A DNA stretch of 64,000 bases. Origin: Gordonia crocea. GTDB taxonomy: Bacteria; Actinomycetota; Actinomycetes; Mycobacteriales; Mycobacteriaceae. The notes below the pieces were generated by a model. It was not told the origin of the DNA. It saw only the letters and a list, made by a program, of their open reading frames with translations, and did no database searches. Positions 1 through 8,976 of this stretch are shown in pieces; the stretch's first letter is position 1; each line of letters begins with the position of its first letter. The stretch is from positions 1 to 64,000 of the forward strand of contig NZ_BJOU01000017.1 of NCBI RefSeq assembly GCF_009932435.1. Reading direction: 5' to 3'. A program made the position numbers and the translations under genes.

Positions 1-154
1 TCTCGTCGTCGTCGACACCCTCGTCAGCACCGTCGACATCCGCGGCCTCGACGTCGTCGGTGCTGTCGGTGCCGTCGGTTTCCAGGGTGTCCTCGACGTT
101 GAGGGTCTCGTCCACCTCGTCGACGCCGTCCTGCGCGTCATCCCGATCACCCAT
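1..154 (-). CDS. Acidic hypothetical protein, N-terminal fragment
   Basis: Only the first 51 codons lie in the window; the gene runs off the left edge. The visible part is very rich in Asp, Glu, Thr and Val (it starts MGDRDDAQDGVDEVDET) and contains no recognisable domain. Its ATG overlaps the last bases of the upstream membrane-protein gene by 8 bp, so the two are probably co-transcribed at the 3' end of the heme operon. In mycobacteria small membrane proteins sit at this position, but the visible part has no membrane segment, so no function is proposed. Confidence 0.5.
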   Translation of the reverse strand, partial: MGDRDDAQDGVDEVDETLNVEDTLETDGTDSTDDVEAADVDGADEGVDDDE

Positions 155-728
155 GGAATCCTCCCGGTCCGTGTGGCTGGTTCCAAGCGGCCGGCGGCCA
201 TCCCGCGGGCCGGTGGGCGGCGGCCCGGAACTGTGTCATCTCTCGGCAATAGGTGTCGGACTCGCGGCGCATCAGCAGGATCAACGCACCACCGGCACAA
301 CCCGCGGCGATGATCTCGGGCACCTGCGTCCAGGTCCGGGATCCGGCAAACGCGAACGCCGCCCCCAGCAGCACCCAGGCACTCAAGCCGCATAGCAGCA
401 CCCGGGCCCAGGTGTATCCGGCCCGGACGAAGTACAGGGCGGTCAGCGCGATCGCGGCGCCGACCACGACGGACATGATCAGCGAGGTGACGATGAGCGC
501 CGGGTTGGTCAGCATCTCGGCGAACTCGCGCGTCGACTCGTTGGCGTCCTTCGGCAGCTCGGCCAGCCGTTTGTCCATCGCGTCCTTGACCAACCCGTAG
601 CTGCCCACCTGCACCACGGTCATCGCCACAATCACCACCAGCCACAACTCGGTGGCGATGGCGATCGGCGACGGCAGCGCCGGTCGCGCCGGCGGCTCGG
701 CCACCGGGCCGGGTGCGGGGAAGGTCAT
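147..728 (-). CDS. Conserved four-helix membrane protein downstream of hemB
   Basis: The 193-residue protein has about four hydrophobic stretches (roughly residues 25-45, 77-100, 105-128 and 134-152). The N-terminus is Pro/Ala-rich and the C-terminal tail is rich in Pro, Gly and His. No catalytic motif is visible. The gene follows hemB after 24 bp on the same strand, matching my recollection that a conserved membrane protein (Rv0513 type) follows hemB in mycobacteria. The role is unknown. Its position at the end of the heme operon could mean an accessory membrane function, but nothing in the sequence shows this. Confidence 0.75.
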   Translation of the reverse strand: MTFPAPGPVAEPPARPALPSPIAIATELWLVVIVAMTVVQVGSYGLVKDAMDKRLAELPKDANESTREFAEMLTNPALIVTSLIMSVVVGAAIALTALYFVRAGYTWARVLLCGLSAWVLLGAAFAFAGSRTWTQVPEIIAAGCAGGALILLMRRESDTYCREMTQFRAAAHRPAGWPPAAWNQPHGPGGFHG

Positions 729-752
729 GGTGTCAGGCTACTTACCGTCGGG

Positions 753-1751
753 TCAGCGCAGCCACTCGGCGACCTCGGCGGCCCAGTAGGTCAGCACGAT
801 CGACGCGCCGGCCCGTCGGATCGACGTCAGCGACTCGAGGATCGCGCCCCGACGGTCGATCCACCCGCGCTGGGCAGCGGCGCTGATCATGGAGTATTCG
901 CCGCTCACCTGGTAGGCGGCCACCGGCACGGTCGAGTTCGCGGCGACGTCTGTCAGGACGTCGAGGTAGCCCATGGCGGGCTTGACCATCACCAGGTCGG
1001 CCCCCTCCGCGAGGTCCAGCTCCAACTCCCGCATCGCCTCGGCGCGGTTGGCCGGGTCCTGCTGGTAGGTTCGGCGGTCCCCCTCCAACGAGGAATCGAC
1101 CGCGTCGCGGAACGGCCCGTAGAACGCCGACGCGTACTTGGCGGTGTAGGCCAACAGCGCGGTGTCGGGGTACCCGGCGCTATCGAGCGCGGCGCGGATG
1201 GCGGCGATCTGCCCGTCCATCATCCCGCTCGGTCCGAGGACGTGCGCCCCGGCGCGCGCTTGCGCGACGGCCATCGCCGCGTAGCGCGACAGTGTCGCGT
1301 CGTTGTCGACCCGACCCTGGTCGTCGACGACGCCGCAGTGGCCGTGGTCGGTGAACTCGTCGAGGCAGGTATCGGCCATCAGGACCGTGTCGTCGCCGAG
1401 GTCGGCGCGCACCGCGGCCAACGCGCGGTTGAGCACCCCGTCGGCGCTATCGGCACCCGACCCGATGTCGTCCTTGTCTTCGGCCCTGGGCACCCCGAAC
1501 AGCATCAGCCCGCCGACGCCGGCGGCCACCGCCGCCTGTGCCGCCTGCCGCAGCGAATCCATCGTGTGCTGCACCACGCCGGGCATCGAGTCGATCGGCT
1601 TGGGCTCGGTCAGCCCGTCGGCGACGAACATCGGCAACACCAGGTGCCGCGGTTCGACGTCGGTCTGCGCGACGAGGCGCCGGATGGCCGACGTGGAGCG
1701 CAACCGACGCGGCCGCACCCAGGGGGCGGAACTGCTGTCCGGAGGAGTCAC
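753..1751 (-). CDS. hemB: Delta-aminolevulinic acid dehydratase (porphobilinogen synthase)
   Basis: HemB condenses two 5-aminolevulinate molecules to porphobilinogen in the cytosol, the second common step of tetrapyrrole synthesis. The 332-residue length is normal. The two Schiff-base lysines are visible in [11 protein letters not shown] (K205) and [10 protein letters not shown] (K257). The metal loop [14 protein letters not shown] keeps two cysteines (C129, C139) but has Asp at 131 where zinc enzymes have the middle cysteine, so the metal site is intermediate between the zinc and magnesium types. The start is GTG, 7 nt downstream of a TAGACT -10-like hexamer, suggesting its own, possibly leaderless, promoter in addition to read-through from hemACD. 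A decayed gene separates it from hemD. Confidence 0.96.
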   Translation of the reverse strand: MTPPDSSSAPWVRPRRLRSTSAIRRLVAQTDVEPRHLVLPMFVADGLTEPKPIDSMPGVVQHTMDSLRQAAQAAVAAGVGGLMLFGVPRAEDKDDIGSGADSADGVLNRALAAVRADLGDDTVLMADTCLDEFTDHGHCGVVDDQGRVDNDATLSRYAAMAVAQARAGAHVLGPSGMMDGQIAAIRAALDSAGYPDTALLAYTAKYASAFYGPFRDAVDSSLEGDRRTYQQDPANRAEAMRELELDLAEGADLVMVKPAMGYLDVLTDVAANSTVPVAAYQVSGEYSMISAAAQRGWIDRRGAILESLTSIRRAGASIVLTYWAAEVAEWLR

Positions 1752-1758
1752 ACCGTCG

Positions 1759-1764
1759 AGTCTA
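1759..1764 (-). promoter_or_regulatory. Candidate -10 element for hemB
   Basis: On the minus strand TAGACT is followed by 7 nt and then the hemB GTG, the spacing expected for a leaderless transcript in actinobacteria. No convincing -35 hexamer is visible, which is common for such promoters. It would let hemB be transcribed independently of the genes upstream, useful because a decayed gene and two hairpins now separate hemB from hemD. Confidence 0.4.
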
Positions 1765-1802
1765 GGGTCGAACGTCGAATCGGGGGTCGTCGGTCGTCTG
1801 TT

Positions 1803-1835
1803 AGCGATTGTGCTCGGATTCCGAGCACAACCGCT
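1803..1835. repeat. 33-bp palindrome, copy 1, downstream of the AbiEi-like pseudogene
   Basis: Two 16-bp arms (1803-1818 and 1820-1835) flank a single central T and pair with one mismatch. The core tgtgctcgga/tccgagcaca is identical to the core of the palindrome at 2590-2628. It begins 7 bp beyond the pseudogene stop. It lacks a T-run, so it is not a classical intrinsic terminator, though the RNA would form a strong hairpin. It may be a protein-binding site, a boundary of a small mobile module, or a terminator. Confidence 0.75.
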
Positions 1836-1841
1836 CAGGGA

Positions 1842-2541
1842 TCACGCCGCCCGCCGCAGGACCATCAGGATCTGCTCGACAACCATCTGAGGGCGCTCGA
1901 CGATGTCGCCGTAGGTCCGGCCACCCAGCCGGACAGACCCGCCTGGCGAAAGATCCGGGCGACGATCCGCTCGGCCTCGGAGCGTGTCCCCTCGCCGAGC
2001 AGCTTCAGCCACGATCCGACTTGTCGCGCACCGTGGGGTACCGCGCATGTGCTCGCAGCAACCCGTCGACGGTGGTGAACCGGCGCAGCAGAACCGCGTC
2101 GAGCGCCTTGAGGCCGATCTCTTCGGCCGCATCGAGAGCCGTCAGGGCCGGCGAGGTCACCCGCAGGTGGCGATGGATCGAGACGTCCTCCGCGCAGAGG
2201 CGGCGGTGCCGGACGAGCGAGGTCGAGGTCCGTCGACGGTGATCACCGACCGCCGACGTGAAAACAACCTGCCTGTGCGGCTCATCGGCAACAAAACCGA
2301 GCCACCAGGCGGCAGCGGCCCCACCCAAGACCGCGGTAGGACCCACCGCGGCGACCGCCAGTCGTGCCTGTGCCCGCGCCGAACGGGGATGACCGGCCGC
2401 GAGATACACCCCGCGGGTCACACCCCGCCACCGCCCGGAGTCGACCCGGCGCGAAATGGCCGCACTGCTCATACCCAGGCCAAGAGCCTGCTGGCGGCTG
2501 ATCACCCCGTCGTGCCGGATGAGGAATTCATCGAGATCCAT
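1842..2541 (-). pseudogene. Decayed AbiEi-type HTH / DUF559 (Vsr-like nuclease) protein
   Basis: The first 178 residues are open from the ATG at 2541 (MDLDEFLIRHDGVISRQQAL) to a stop at 2005-2007. They resemble the AbiEi winged-helix antitoxin domain of the large actinobacterial family that ends in a DUF559 nuclease domain. The DUF559 start (SEAERIVARIFRQAGLSGW) is present at 1925-1981 but in another frame, consistent with loss of one base in a C-run (plus-strand G-run at 2035-2038). The sequence then jumps into a third frame encoding only the family C-terminus (TYGDIVERPQMVVEQI, about 1842-1916). The central catalytic part of the nuclease is therefore deleted. Two independent lesions make it a pseudogene. 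It interrupts the otherwise contiguous hemD-hemB order and lies between two matching palindromes. Confidence 0.8.
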
Positions 2542-2589
2542 TCCCCTTAGACGCAGCGGGCTAGGTACCGGGTTCCCCGCTATCATTCC

Positions 2590-2628
2590 GTTTGCTGTTG
2601 TGCTCGGATTCCGAGCACAACAGCAAAC
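2590..2628. repeat. 39-bp palindrome, copy 2, between hemD and the AbiEi-like pseudogene
   Basis: The arms 2590-2608 and 2610-2628 (19 bp each) pair perfectly around a single central T. The inner core is the same as in the palindrome at 1803-1835. It starts 49 bp upstream of the pseudogene ATG and ends 9 bp beyond the hemD stop. It could act as a hairpin terminator for hemACD, as an operator for the neighbouring winged-helix protein (AbiEi proteins bind inverted repeats in their own promoters), or as a module boundary. No U-tract follows on either strand. Confidence 0.8.
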
Positions 2629-2636
2629 CGATGAGG

Positions 2637-4268
2637 CTAGGACCGCGAGCGGCGCGACTTCTTGCGCGGCGGGGGCAGCGCGCCCTCGGCCCGCAAACGG
2701 GCGGCGTGGGCGGCCAGCGCCTCGACCAGGTCGGGGATAGACGCGGTCTCCGGCCGGACGTCGACCCGCAGGCCGAACTCGATCGCCGTCTCGGCGGTCT
2801 TCGGGCCGATGCAGGCGACGATGGTCCGGGCGTGCGGCTTGCCCGCGATCCCGACGAGGTTGCGCACCGTGGAACTCGACGTGAAGCACACCGCGTCGAA
2901 TCCGCCGGTCTTGATCATCTCGCGGGTCTCGGCGGGCGGCGGGGCCGCGCGCACCGTGCGGTACGCGGTGACGTCGTCGATCTCCCAACCGCGTTCGCGC
3001 AGGCCCTCGGCGAGGGTCTCGGTGGCGATGTCGGCCCGCGGCAGCAGGACCCGGTTGACCGGGTCGAACACCTCGTCGTATGGCGGGAAGTCCTCGAGCA
3101 GGCCCAGCGACGACTGCTCCCCGGAGGGGACCAACTCCGGCTCGATGCCGAATGTGCGGACCTTGTCGGCCGTGGCCTCCCCGACGCAGGCGATCTTCAC
3201 GCCCGAGAACGCGCGGGCGTCCAAGCCGAACTCGGCGAACTTCTCCCACACCGCGCGCACCGAATTGGTGGAGGTGAACACCACCCACTGGTAGCGGCCA
3301 TCCACCAGGCCCTTGACGGCCCGCTCCATCTGGGCGGGCGAGCGCGGCGGCTCGACGGCGATGGTCGGCACCTCCTTGGGGATGGCGCCGTGCCCGACGA
3401 GGCGCTCGCTCATGTCGGCGGCCTGCTCCTTGGTGCGCGGCACCAGGACGGTCCAGCCGTACAGCGCCCGCGACTCCCACCAGGACAGCTTGCCGCGCTG
3501 AGCGACGACCTTGCCGATGGTGAGCAGCAGCGGACCGGCGAGTTCGCCGCCCTTCTCCGCCGCGGTCTCCAGGGTGGCCTCGATGGTCCGCTGGGCGCAG
3601 GTGGTGCCGTTGATGGTGATGGCAATCGGGGTGGTGGCCGCGAGCCCGTGGGCGATCAGCGAGGCCGCCACCTGGGCGAGGTGGCTGGCCGTGCCGTGCA
3701 GGACCAGCGGCGCCGGCGCGGCGGCCAGGCCGGCCCAGTCGACGTCGCCGCGCATGTCGGCGACGGTGTAGCCCGAGCCCAGCGGCATCCCCGCGTAGCT
3801 GGGGACGACCGCGGCGGCGGGCAGGCCCGGCAAGACTTCGAACTGCACGACGGTGCGCGCGACGGCGGTCACCTCGGCCAGCACCGCATTGGAGGTCAGC
3901 GGATCGCCGGCGACGACGCGAACCACGTCGACCCCGGTCTTCGCGGTGGTCACGAGGGTCTTGGCGACGTCGGCGGGATCACCGAGCGCCGGGTGCACGT
4001 CGACCGGGTCCTCGACCGCCTCGTCGACGGTCTCCGCCTCGACGGCTTCGGACTCCGCGGCCTTCGCGCGGCGCGGCGTCGGCGCGGCCTCGGCCCGGTG
4101 CACGGCCCCGATCAGCGACACCACCCCGGACGGCACGTCGGGATCGATGAATGCGACTGTCGCATTGGTCAACACGCTGCGCGCTCGGATAGTCAACAGG
4201 TCGGGGTCACCGGGACCGGCGCCCACGAAAAGGATCCGACCCGGGGTGGCCTTCTTCGTCCGGCTCAT
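2637..4268 (-). CDS. hemD: Fused uroporphyrinogen-III methyltransferase-like / uroporphyrinogen-III synthase
   Basis: The 543-residue protein has an N-terminal SUMT-like tetrapyrrole methylase domain (about 10-250; GRILFVGAGPGDPDLLT) and a C-terminal HemD domain (about 275-510) that closes hydroxymethylbilane to uroporphyrinogen III. This fusion is typical of mycobacteria and relatives. The usual methylase motif GDPFVFGRG is replaced by GDPLTSNAVL, and an acidic/Ala insert follows the first strand, so methyltransferase activity is doubtful; the synthase half looks intact. The ATG at 4268 is preferred because AGGAG lies 10 nt upstream; a GTG at 4277 is possible but only 1 nt from that site. 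It follows hemC by about 40 bp in the rex-hemACD operon. Confidence 0.93.
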   Translation of the reverse strand: MSRTKKATPGRILFVGAGPGDPDLLTIRARSVLTNATVAFIDPDVPSGVVSLIGAVHRAEAAPTPRRAKAAESEAVEAETVDEAVEDPVDVHPALGDPADVAKTLVTTAKTGVDVVRVVAGDPLTSNAVLAEVTAVARTVVQFEVLPGLPAAAVVPSYAGMPLGSGYTVADMRGDVDWAGLAAAPAPLVLHGTASHLAQVAASLIAHGLAATTPIAITINGTTCAQRTIEATLETAAEKGGELAGPLLLTIGKVVAQRGKLSWWESRALYGWTVLVPRTKEQAADMSERLVGHGAIPKEVPTIAVEPPRSPAQMERAVKGLVDGRYQWVVFTSTNSVRAVWEKFAEFGLDARAFSGVKIACVGEATADKVRTFGIEPELVPSGEQSSLGLLEDFPPYDEVFDPVNRVLLPRADIATETLAEGLRERGWEIDDVTAYRTVRAAPPPAETREMIKTGGFDAVCFTSSSTVRNLVGIAGKPHARTIVACIGPKTAETAIEFGLRVDVRPETASIPDLVEALAAHAARLRAEGALPPPRKKSRRSRS

Positions 4269-4310
4269 CACTCGCACTCTCCTACCCCCGCAGGGGTGGT
4301 AGTCAGTCAG

Positions 4311-5240
4311 CTAGGCCAGAAGCGATGCGGCTCCCGACTCCAGCATTTCCGCGGCAAGTGCGCGCCCCACCTGCGCCGCCTGCTCGATCGGTCCGACCGC
4401 CGAACTGCGGATCACATCGGATCCGTCGACAGCCGCAACCGCCGCGCGAAGCGACAGCTCGAGGAAGATCCGACCGTCGTCGTCGAGTGACTCGACGACC
4501 TCCGCGTAGGCCCCTACCGGCGCGGTGCAACCGGCCTCCAAGGCCGCCAGCACTGCGCGCTCGGCATCGACCGCCGCACGAGAGGACGGATCGTCCAAAG
4601 TGGCGAGCGTACTCACCAGCTGGGCATCGTCGGCGCGGCATTCGACGGCCAGGGCACCCTGGGCCGGTGCCGGTAGCAGCACCACCGGGTCGAACGCTTC
4701 GGCAATGACCTCGGTCCTGCCGATGCGGGCCAACCCGGCCCGGGCGACCACGACTGCGTCGAGTTCACCGTTGGCGACTTTGCCCAACCGAGAATCAAGG
4801 TTGCCTCTTAGGGGGCGAATTTCCAAACCGAGACCCAATGCTCTAAGCTGCGCGACCCGACGGGGAGCCGACGTACCCACCGTGGCACCGACGGGAAGGG
4901 CGCCGAGAACCCGGTTTCCGTTGCTGACCAGGGCATCTCTGGCATCCTCGCGCGGCGGAACGGCCGCGATCACCAGGTCCGGTTCGGGCGCGGTCGGCAA
5001 ATCCTTGTAGGAGTGGACCGCGACGTCGATTTCGTCGTTGCGCAACGCGACGCGCAGTTCGGTGGTGAACACGCCGACGCCGATCTCGGTCACCGGGGCC
5101 GCCGACTTGTCGCCCTGGGTCTTGATGATGACCAGTTCGGCGGGGTGTCCGGCGTCGGTCAGCGCCTGCGCCACGTGGCCGGCCTGCGTGGTCGCCAGCA
5201 GCGACCCGCGGGTCCCGATGCGCAGTACCGGCGGCGTCAC
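4311..5240 (-). CDS. hemC: Porphobilinogen deaminase (hydroxymethylbilane synthase)
   Basis: HemC polymerises four porphobilinogen units to hydroxymethylbilane using a covalently bound dipyrromethane cofactor. The 309-residue length is normal. The cofactor cysteine is C238 in [13 protein letters not shown], and the catalytic aspartate is D80 in [11 protein letters not shown]. The arginine-rich substrate-binding segments ([22 protein letters not shown]) are present. The ATG overlaps the hemA stop by 4 bp, so translation is probably coupled to hemA. Confidence 0.97.
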   Translation of the reverse strand: MTPPVLRIGTRGSLLATTQAGHVAQALTDAGHPAELVIIKTQGDKSAAPVTEIGVGVFTTELRVALRNDEIDVAVHSYKDLPTAPEPDLVIAAVPPREDARDALVSNGNRVLGALPVGATVGTSAPRRVAQLRALGLGLEIRPLRGNLDSRLGKVANGELDAVVVARAGLARIGRTEVIAEAFDPVVLLPAPAQGALAVECRADDAQLVSTLATLDDPSSRAAVDAERAVLAALEAGCTAPVGAYAEVVESLDDDGRIFLELSLRAAVAAVDGSDVIRSSAVGPIEQAAQVGRALAAEMLESGAASLLA

Positions 5241-6613
5241 CGGGCCCCGCCCGAGGCGTCGCGCACGACCGGGTCGGGCAGGCGCAGCGCATCGGCGTCG
5301 GGGACCGCCACCGACTCGGCCGCACCCGGGCGCAACTCGAACAGCTCGCGCAATGCCTCCGCGTACTGGTCACCGTGAGCGGTGGCGGCGAGTTGCTTGA
5401 CCCGGACGGTCGGGGCGTGCAGCAGTTTGTCGACGACCCGGCGGACGGTCTTGGCGACCTCGTCGCGCTCGGCGTCGGTCATCGACGGCAGACGCGACTC
5501 CAGCCGCATGACCTCCGCCTCGACCACCTCGTTGGCGCGCTGGCGCAACGCGGTCACCGTCGGGGTCACCTCGGCGCGTCGCTGGGCGGCCAGGTAGTCG
5601 GCCAACTCGGCGGCGACGATGCCCCGCGCGCCGACCAGGTCGGCCTCGGCGGCCTGTGTCTGGGAGTCGCCGCGCAGCCCCTCGATGTCGATCAGCTCGA
5701 CACCGGGCAGCCGACCCGCGGCCGGGTCGACGTTGCGCGGCAGGCCCAGGTCGCAGATCACCAGCGGTGTCGTCGCGGTGCGCGCGGCGAGCGCATGGTG
5801 GACCTCGGCGACGCTGACCACCGATCCGGTCGAGCCCGAACAGGTCATCATGACGTCGGCGTTGGCCATGGCGGTGGACAACTCGTCGAGGCCCACACCG
5901 GTGGCGGTGACGCCCGCATGGTTGGCGCTGACGTTGTCGGCCAGGCGCTGGGCCTTCTCGACGCTGCGGTTGACGATGGTGATCTGCCCGACGCCCTCAC
6001 GGGCGAGGTGGGCCGCCGACAGGCCGCCCATCGCGCCGGCACCCAGGACCACGCCGTGGCGGGCCTCGGTGCCCGACGCCGCCAGGACGCTGCGCGCGCG
6101 GTGCAGGGCCACCGACACCACAGAGGCGCCGGCCCGGTCGATTCCCGTCTCGGTGTGCACCCGCTTGCCGACCCGCAGCGCCTGCTGTGCCAGCTCGTGC
6201 AGCACCCGGCCAGCCGTCCGGTGCGCGTCGGCACTGGCGTAAGCCCCACGGATCTGGCCGAGGATCTGCTGCTCGCCGACGACGAGGGAGTCCAGCCCGG
6301 CCGCGACGGTGAACAGGTGCTCGGCGGCGGCCTCGGAGTAGCGCACGTAGGCGTGCGCGGTCATCTGGTTGATGGTCATCCCGGAGTGGTCGCCGAGGAC
6401 GTTGCCGACGGCCTCGAGTGCCGGGTGGAAGGCCTCGACGACGGCGTAGATCTCGATGCGGTTGCAGGTCGACACGACCATCGCCTCCGACACCGTCGGC
6501 GAGGCGAGCAACCGGTCGACGATCTTGGGCCGGTCGTGCTCAGAAATCGCCAACCGCTCCAGCACGCGCACGGGCGCGCTGCGGTGCGATACCCCGAATA
6601 GCAGGACACTCAC
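5237..6613 (-). CDS. hemA: Glutamyl-tRNA reductase
   Basis: HemA reduces glutamyl-tRNA(Glu) to glutamate-1-semialdehyde with NADPH, the committed step of C5-pathway heme synthesis. The 458 residues show the catalytic cysteine C50 in [11 protein letters not shown], the start [10 protein letters not shown], and the segment [21 protein letters not shown] split over the catalytic/NADP regions. The NADP-binding domain starts near [14 protein letters not shown] (about residue 190). It lies 7 bp downstream of rex and overlaps hemC, so the redox sensor Rex is encoded on the same transcript as the first committed heme gene, as in Streptomyces. Confidence 0.97.
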   Translation of the reverse strand: MSVLLFGVSHRSAPVRVLERLAISEHDRPKIVDRLLASPTVSEAMVVSTCNRIEIYAVVEAFHPALEAVGNVLGDHSGMTINQMTAHAYVRYSEAAAEHLFTVAAGLDSLVVGEQQILGQIRGAYASADAHRTAGRVLHELAQQALRVGKRVHTETGIDRAGASVVSVALHRARSVLAASGTEARHGVVLGAGAMGGLSAAHLAREGVGQITIVNRSVEKAQRLADNVSANHAGVTATGVGLDELSTAMANADVMMTCSGSTGSVVSVAEVHHALAARTATTPLVICDLGLPRNVDPAAGRLPGVELIDIEGLRGDSQTQAAEADLVGARGIVAAELADYLAAQRRAEVTPTVTALRQRANEVVEAEVMRLESRLPSMTDAERDEVAKTVRRVVDKLLHAPTVRVKQLAATAHGDQYAEALRELFELRPGAAESVAVPDADALRLPDPVVRDASGGAR

Positions 6614-6620
6614 AACGAGA

Positions 6621-7277
6621 TCACCTTTTCCCCGCCGCCGCGAACGACAACAACTGTAATTCCAAGGCTAGGTCAATCTGGCGGATCGAGACGCCTTCTT
6701 GCGCCGTTAGGGACACCGGCGTGACATTGAGAATCTGCTGGACACCGGCCTTGGCGAAGGCGTCGCAGACGTCCTGGGCGAGATCGTCACGGGTCGCGAT
6801 GACCCCGATGTCGAACGGTTCGCCGTCGTCGCCCGTCCCGCCGATCTCGTGCAGCGGGGCGATCACCGGACCGTCCGCGGACAGCCGCGCGCCGAGGAGG
6901 CCGGGGTCGTCGTCGAACAGTGCGCCGAGGCTGAACCGCGGGTCGCGACCGGTGTGTGCGAGCAGCGCCCGACCGAGCGAACCAACGCCAGCCAGGGCCA
7001 CGACCTGCGCACTGTCGCTGTTCAGCGCCATGGCGACGGTCGCGATCAACTTGTGCACCTGGTACCCGACACCCCGCACGCCGTGACCGCCGACGTAGGA
7101 CAGGTCCTTGCGCAGCAACAGCGGATTGACCCCCGCGGCCGCGGCCAGTTCGGCGCTGGAGATGACAGTGACGCCGGTGGCTGCGCGCTCGCGCAAGGCG
7201 GTCAGGTAGGTCGCCAAGCGGGCGACCGACGGGCCAGGAATCCTGGCCGCCGGCCTTCTCGCAGACAGCGAAGTCAT
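6621..7277 (-). CDS. rex: Redox-sensing transcriptional repressor Rex
   Basis: Rex senses the NADH/NAD+ ratio and represses respiratory and fermentative genes. The 218 residues contain an N-terminal winged helix (about 17-80; [24 protein letters not shown], here split as [11 protein letters not shown] and [10 protein letters not shown]) and the junction RGVGYQV. A Rossmann domain follows with the nucleotide loop [13 protein letters not shown]. The rex-hemA arrangement is known from Streptomyces and many other actinobacteria, where heme supply is tied to respiration. I saw no clear TTGTGAA-type Rex operator directly upstream; a GATACCCT-like -10 lies about 7 nt before the ATG. Confidence 0.95.
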   Translation of the reverse strand: MTSLSARRPAARIPGPSVARLATYLTALRERAATGVTVISSAELAAAAGVNPLLLRKDLSYVGGHGVRGVGYQVHKLIATVAMALNSDSAQVVALAGVGSLGRALLAHTGRDPRFSLGALFDDDPGLLGARLSADGPVIAPLHEIGGTGDDGEPFDIGVIATRDDLAQDVCDAFAKAGVQQILNVTPVSLTAQEGVSIRQIDLALELQLLSFAAAGKR

Positions 7278-7348
7278 TGTTCCAGGGTATCTGGCACCGG
7301 TTCGCAGACCCGAGCCAGGTACCCGGGCCCGGTCACCGGCGCAGGCGG

Positions 7349-7597
7349 CTACGGTGCCAGATCGGCACGCAGGCGCGGCTCGTCGACGGTCCAGTAGCTG
7401 TGCTCTTCCCCGTCGAGCAGCACCACGGGCAACCGGTCGCCGTATTCGCCCCGCAACGCCGGATCGCCGGCTGCGGCCCGTTCGTCAACGTCGACCTCGT
7501 CGAATCCCTCGCCGAGTTCCCCGCAGATCCGACCGAGATCGGTGCGGGCCGTTCCGCACGCGGCGCACCCGGCGCGGGTCAGCAACACGATTCGCAT
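7349..7597 (-). CDS. Glutaredoxin-like thiol-disulfide protein
   Basis: A small cytosolic thioredoxin-fold protein of 82 residues with a CxxC redox site near the N-terminus (LLTRAGCAACGTA). It belongs to the glutaredoxin-like family (DUF836 type) often found beside hemA in mycobacteria. An upstream in-frame ATG at 7612 exists, but GGAGG sits 7 nt before the ATG at 7597, which I take as the start. The substrate is unknown; the heme-operon context could mean thiol maintenance for HemA or HemB cysteines, which is only inference. Confidence 0.85.
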   Translation of the reverse strand: MRIVLLTRAGCAACGTARTDLGRICGELGEGFDEVDVDERAAAGDPALRGEYGDRLPVVLLDGEEHSYWTVDEPRLRADLAP

Positions 7598-7738
7598 CTG
7601 GACCTCCTCCACACGCCCAGTCTGCCACCGCCCACATCAACGCGACTGCGCTCCTATTGGGCCCGCTCACTGCCGCTCCCGGCGCCCGGCCGCTAATCTT
7701 GACCTTGCCAGCCACAGCGAGCACCGGAGTGAGCCAAC

Positions 7739-8899
7739 GTGAGTGACGAGCCCAATGGGACGCAGGGCGATTTCCCCATCCGCGACCGGGACCTGACGCC
7801 CGAGTCCGATCCTGCCTACGACCCTGACTCCGACCCCGATTTCGAGCCGGACCCCCACGCCGACGAACCGGACCCCGACGCGGTGCACACCGACCACGAC
7901 GAGGACACCGGCGGGGACGCCGACGACGAGCACACCGACGGGGGCACCGCCGACGGGGACGAACCCGATGAGGCCGAAATCGACCGGCGGGTCCGCGACT
8001 GGGTGTCCACCGCCAGCGGCCGGTTCCGCCAAACCGCCGCGGAACTGCGGCAGAACCTCGCCGGCGAGGCCGCCGCCAAAGCCGCCCTCGAATCCCTCGC
8101 CGCGCGGGCCGAGACCCGGCCCGACGGCGCCGACCTGACCGCGGCCGCCTTCTTCGACGTCGACAACACCCTCGTCCAAGGCGCCTCCATCGTGCACTTC
8201 GCGCGCGGCCTGGCCGCGCACAAGTACTTCTCCTACGGCGACATCGCCACCGCCATGTGGTCGCAGATCAAGTTCCGCATCACCGGCAAGGAGAATGCCG
8301 ACGACGTCGCCGAGGGCCGCGACAAGGCCCTCTCCTTCATCGCCGGCCGCCCCACCGCCGAACTGGTCGCCCTGGGCGAGGAGATCTACGACGAGTACAT
8401 CGCCGACAAGATCTGGCCCGGCACCCGCGCCCTCACCCAGCGCCACCTCGACGCCGGGCAGCAGGTCTGGCTGGTGACGGCGACCCCGGTGGAACTCGCG
8501 CAGACCATCGCCACCCGACTCGGTCTGACCGGCGCCCTGGGCACCGTCGCCGAGAGCGAAGACGGGATCTTCACCGGGCGCCTCGTCGGCGACGTGTTGC
8601 ACGGCCTGGGCAAGGCCCACGCGGTCCGTTCGCTGGCGATCCGGGAGGGCCTCAACCTGCAGCGGTGTACCGCGTACTCCGACTCGCACAACGACGTGCC
8701 GATGCTGTCACTGGTCGGCACCGCCGTCGCGATCAACCCCGACTCCGACCTGAAGGAGATCGCCAAGGTGCGCGGCTGGGAGAGCTACGACTTCCGGACT
8801 GCGCGCAAGGCCGCCAAATACGGGGTGCCCACGGCCATTGCCCTCGGCGCGGTGGGCGGCGGTGCCGCGGCAGCGCTGCGGCGCGGTCGCCGGCACTGA
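7739..8899 (+). CDS. serB1: HAD-IB family hydrolase, SerB1-like
   Basis: The 386 residues start with a long Asp/Glu/Pro-rich low-complexity region (about 8-80) and a short helical linker, then a HAD-IB phosphatase domain. Motif I is [11 protein letters not shown] (D140, D142); motif II is WLVTATPVE; the metal site is [12 protein letters not shown] basic, Gly/Ala-rich segment ends the protein. Family members include phosphoserine phosphatases, but the position next to hemA/glutaredoxin matches the mycobacterial serB1 gene whose substrate is not firmly known. The start is GTG at 7739. A four-copy 16-bp tandem repeat begins within its last codons. Confidence 0.85.
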   Translation: MSDEPNGTQGDFPIRDRDLTPESDPAYDPDSDPDFEPDPHADEPDPDAVHTDHDEDTGGDADDEHTDGGTADGDEPDEAEIDRRVRDWVSTASGRFRQTAAELRQNLAGEAAAKAALESLAARAETRPDGADLTAAAFFDVDNTLVQGASIVHFARGLAAHKYFSYGDIATAMWSQIKFRITGKENADDVAEGRDKALSFIAGRPTAELVALGEEIYDEYIADKIWPGTRALTQRHLDAGQQVWLVTATPVELAQTIATRLGLTGALGTVAESEDGIFTGRLVGDVLHGLGKAHAVRSLAIREGLNLQRCTAYSDSHNDVPMLSLVGTAVAINPDSDLKEIAKVRGWESYDFRTARKAAKYGVPTAIALGAVGGGAAAALRRGRRH

Positions 8900-8953
8900 G
8901 AAACGGCGGCACTGAGAAACGGCGGCACTGGGAACCGGCGGCACTGGGAAACC
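8891..8953. repeat. 16-bp tandem repeat, about four copies
   Basis: The unit cggcactgagaaacgg occurs at 8891-8906 and 8907-8922 exactly, at 8923-8938 with two substitutions, and in part at 8939-8953. The first copy contains the stop codon of the serB1-like gene. The array fills most of the 77-bp gap before the convergent acyltransferase gene. It probably arose by replication slippage; copy number could vary between strains. Confidence 0.9.
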
Positions 8954-8976
8954 GCTGGTTAATACCGACTCGGGCG

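Noticed and set aside
2592-6601. Long open frames on the plus strand opposite the heme genes
   Set aside because: They are antisense shadows of high-GC coding sequence: composition is Arg/Gly/Ala/Pro-heavy, no domains are visible, and hemA, hemC and hemD on the other strand are certain.
7760-7980. Asp-rich segment of the serB1-like gene as a foreign insertion
   Set aside because: GC-rich GAC/GAG runs are common in linkers of this clade, and the frame continues into the HAD domain without a break.
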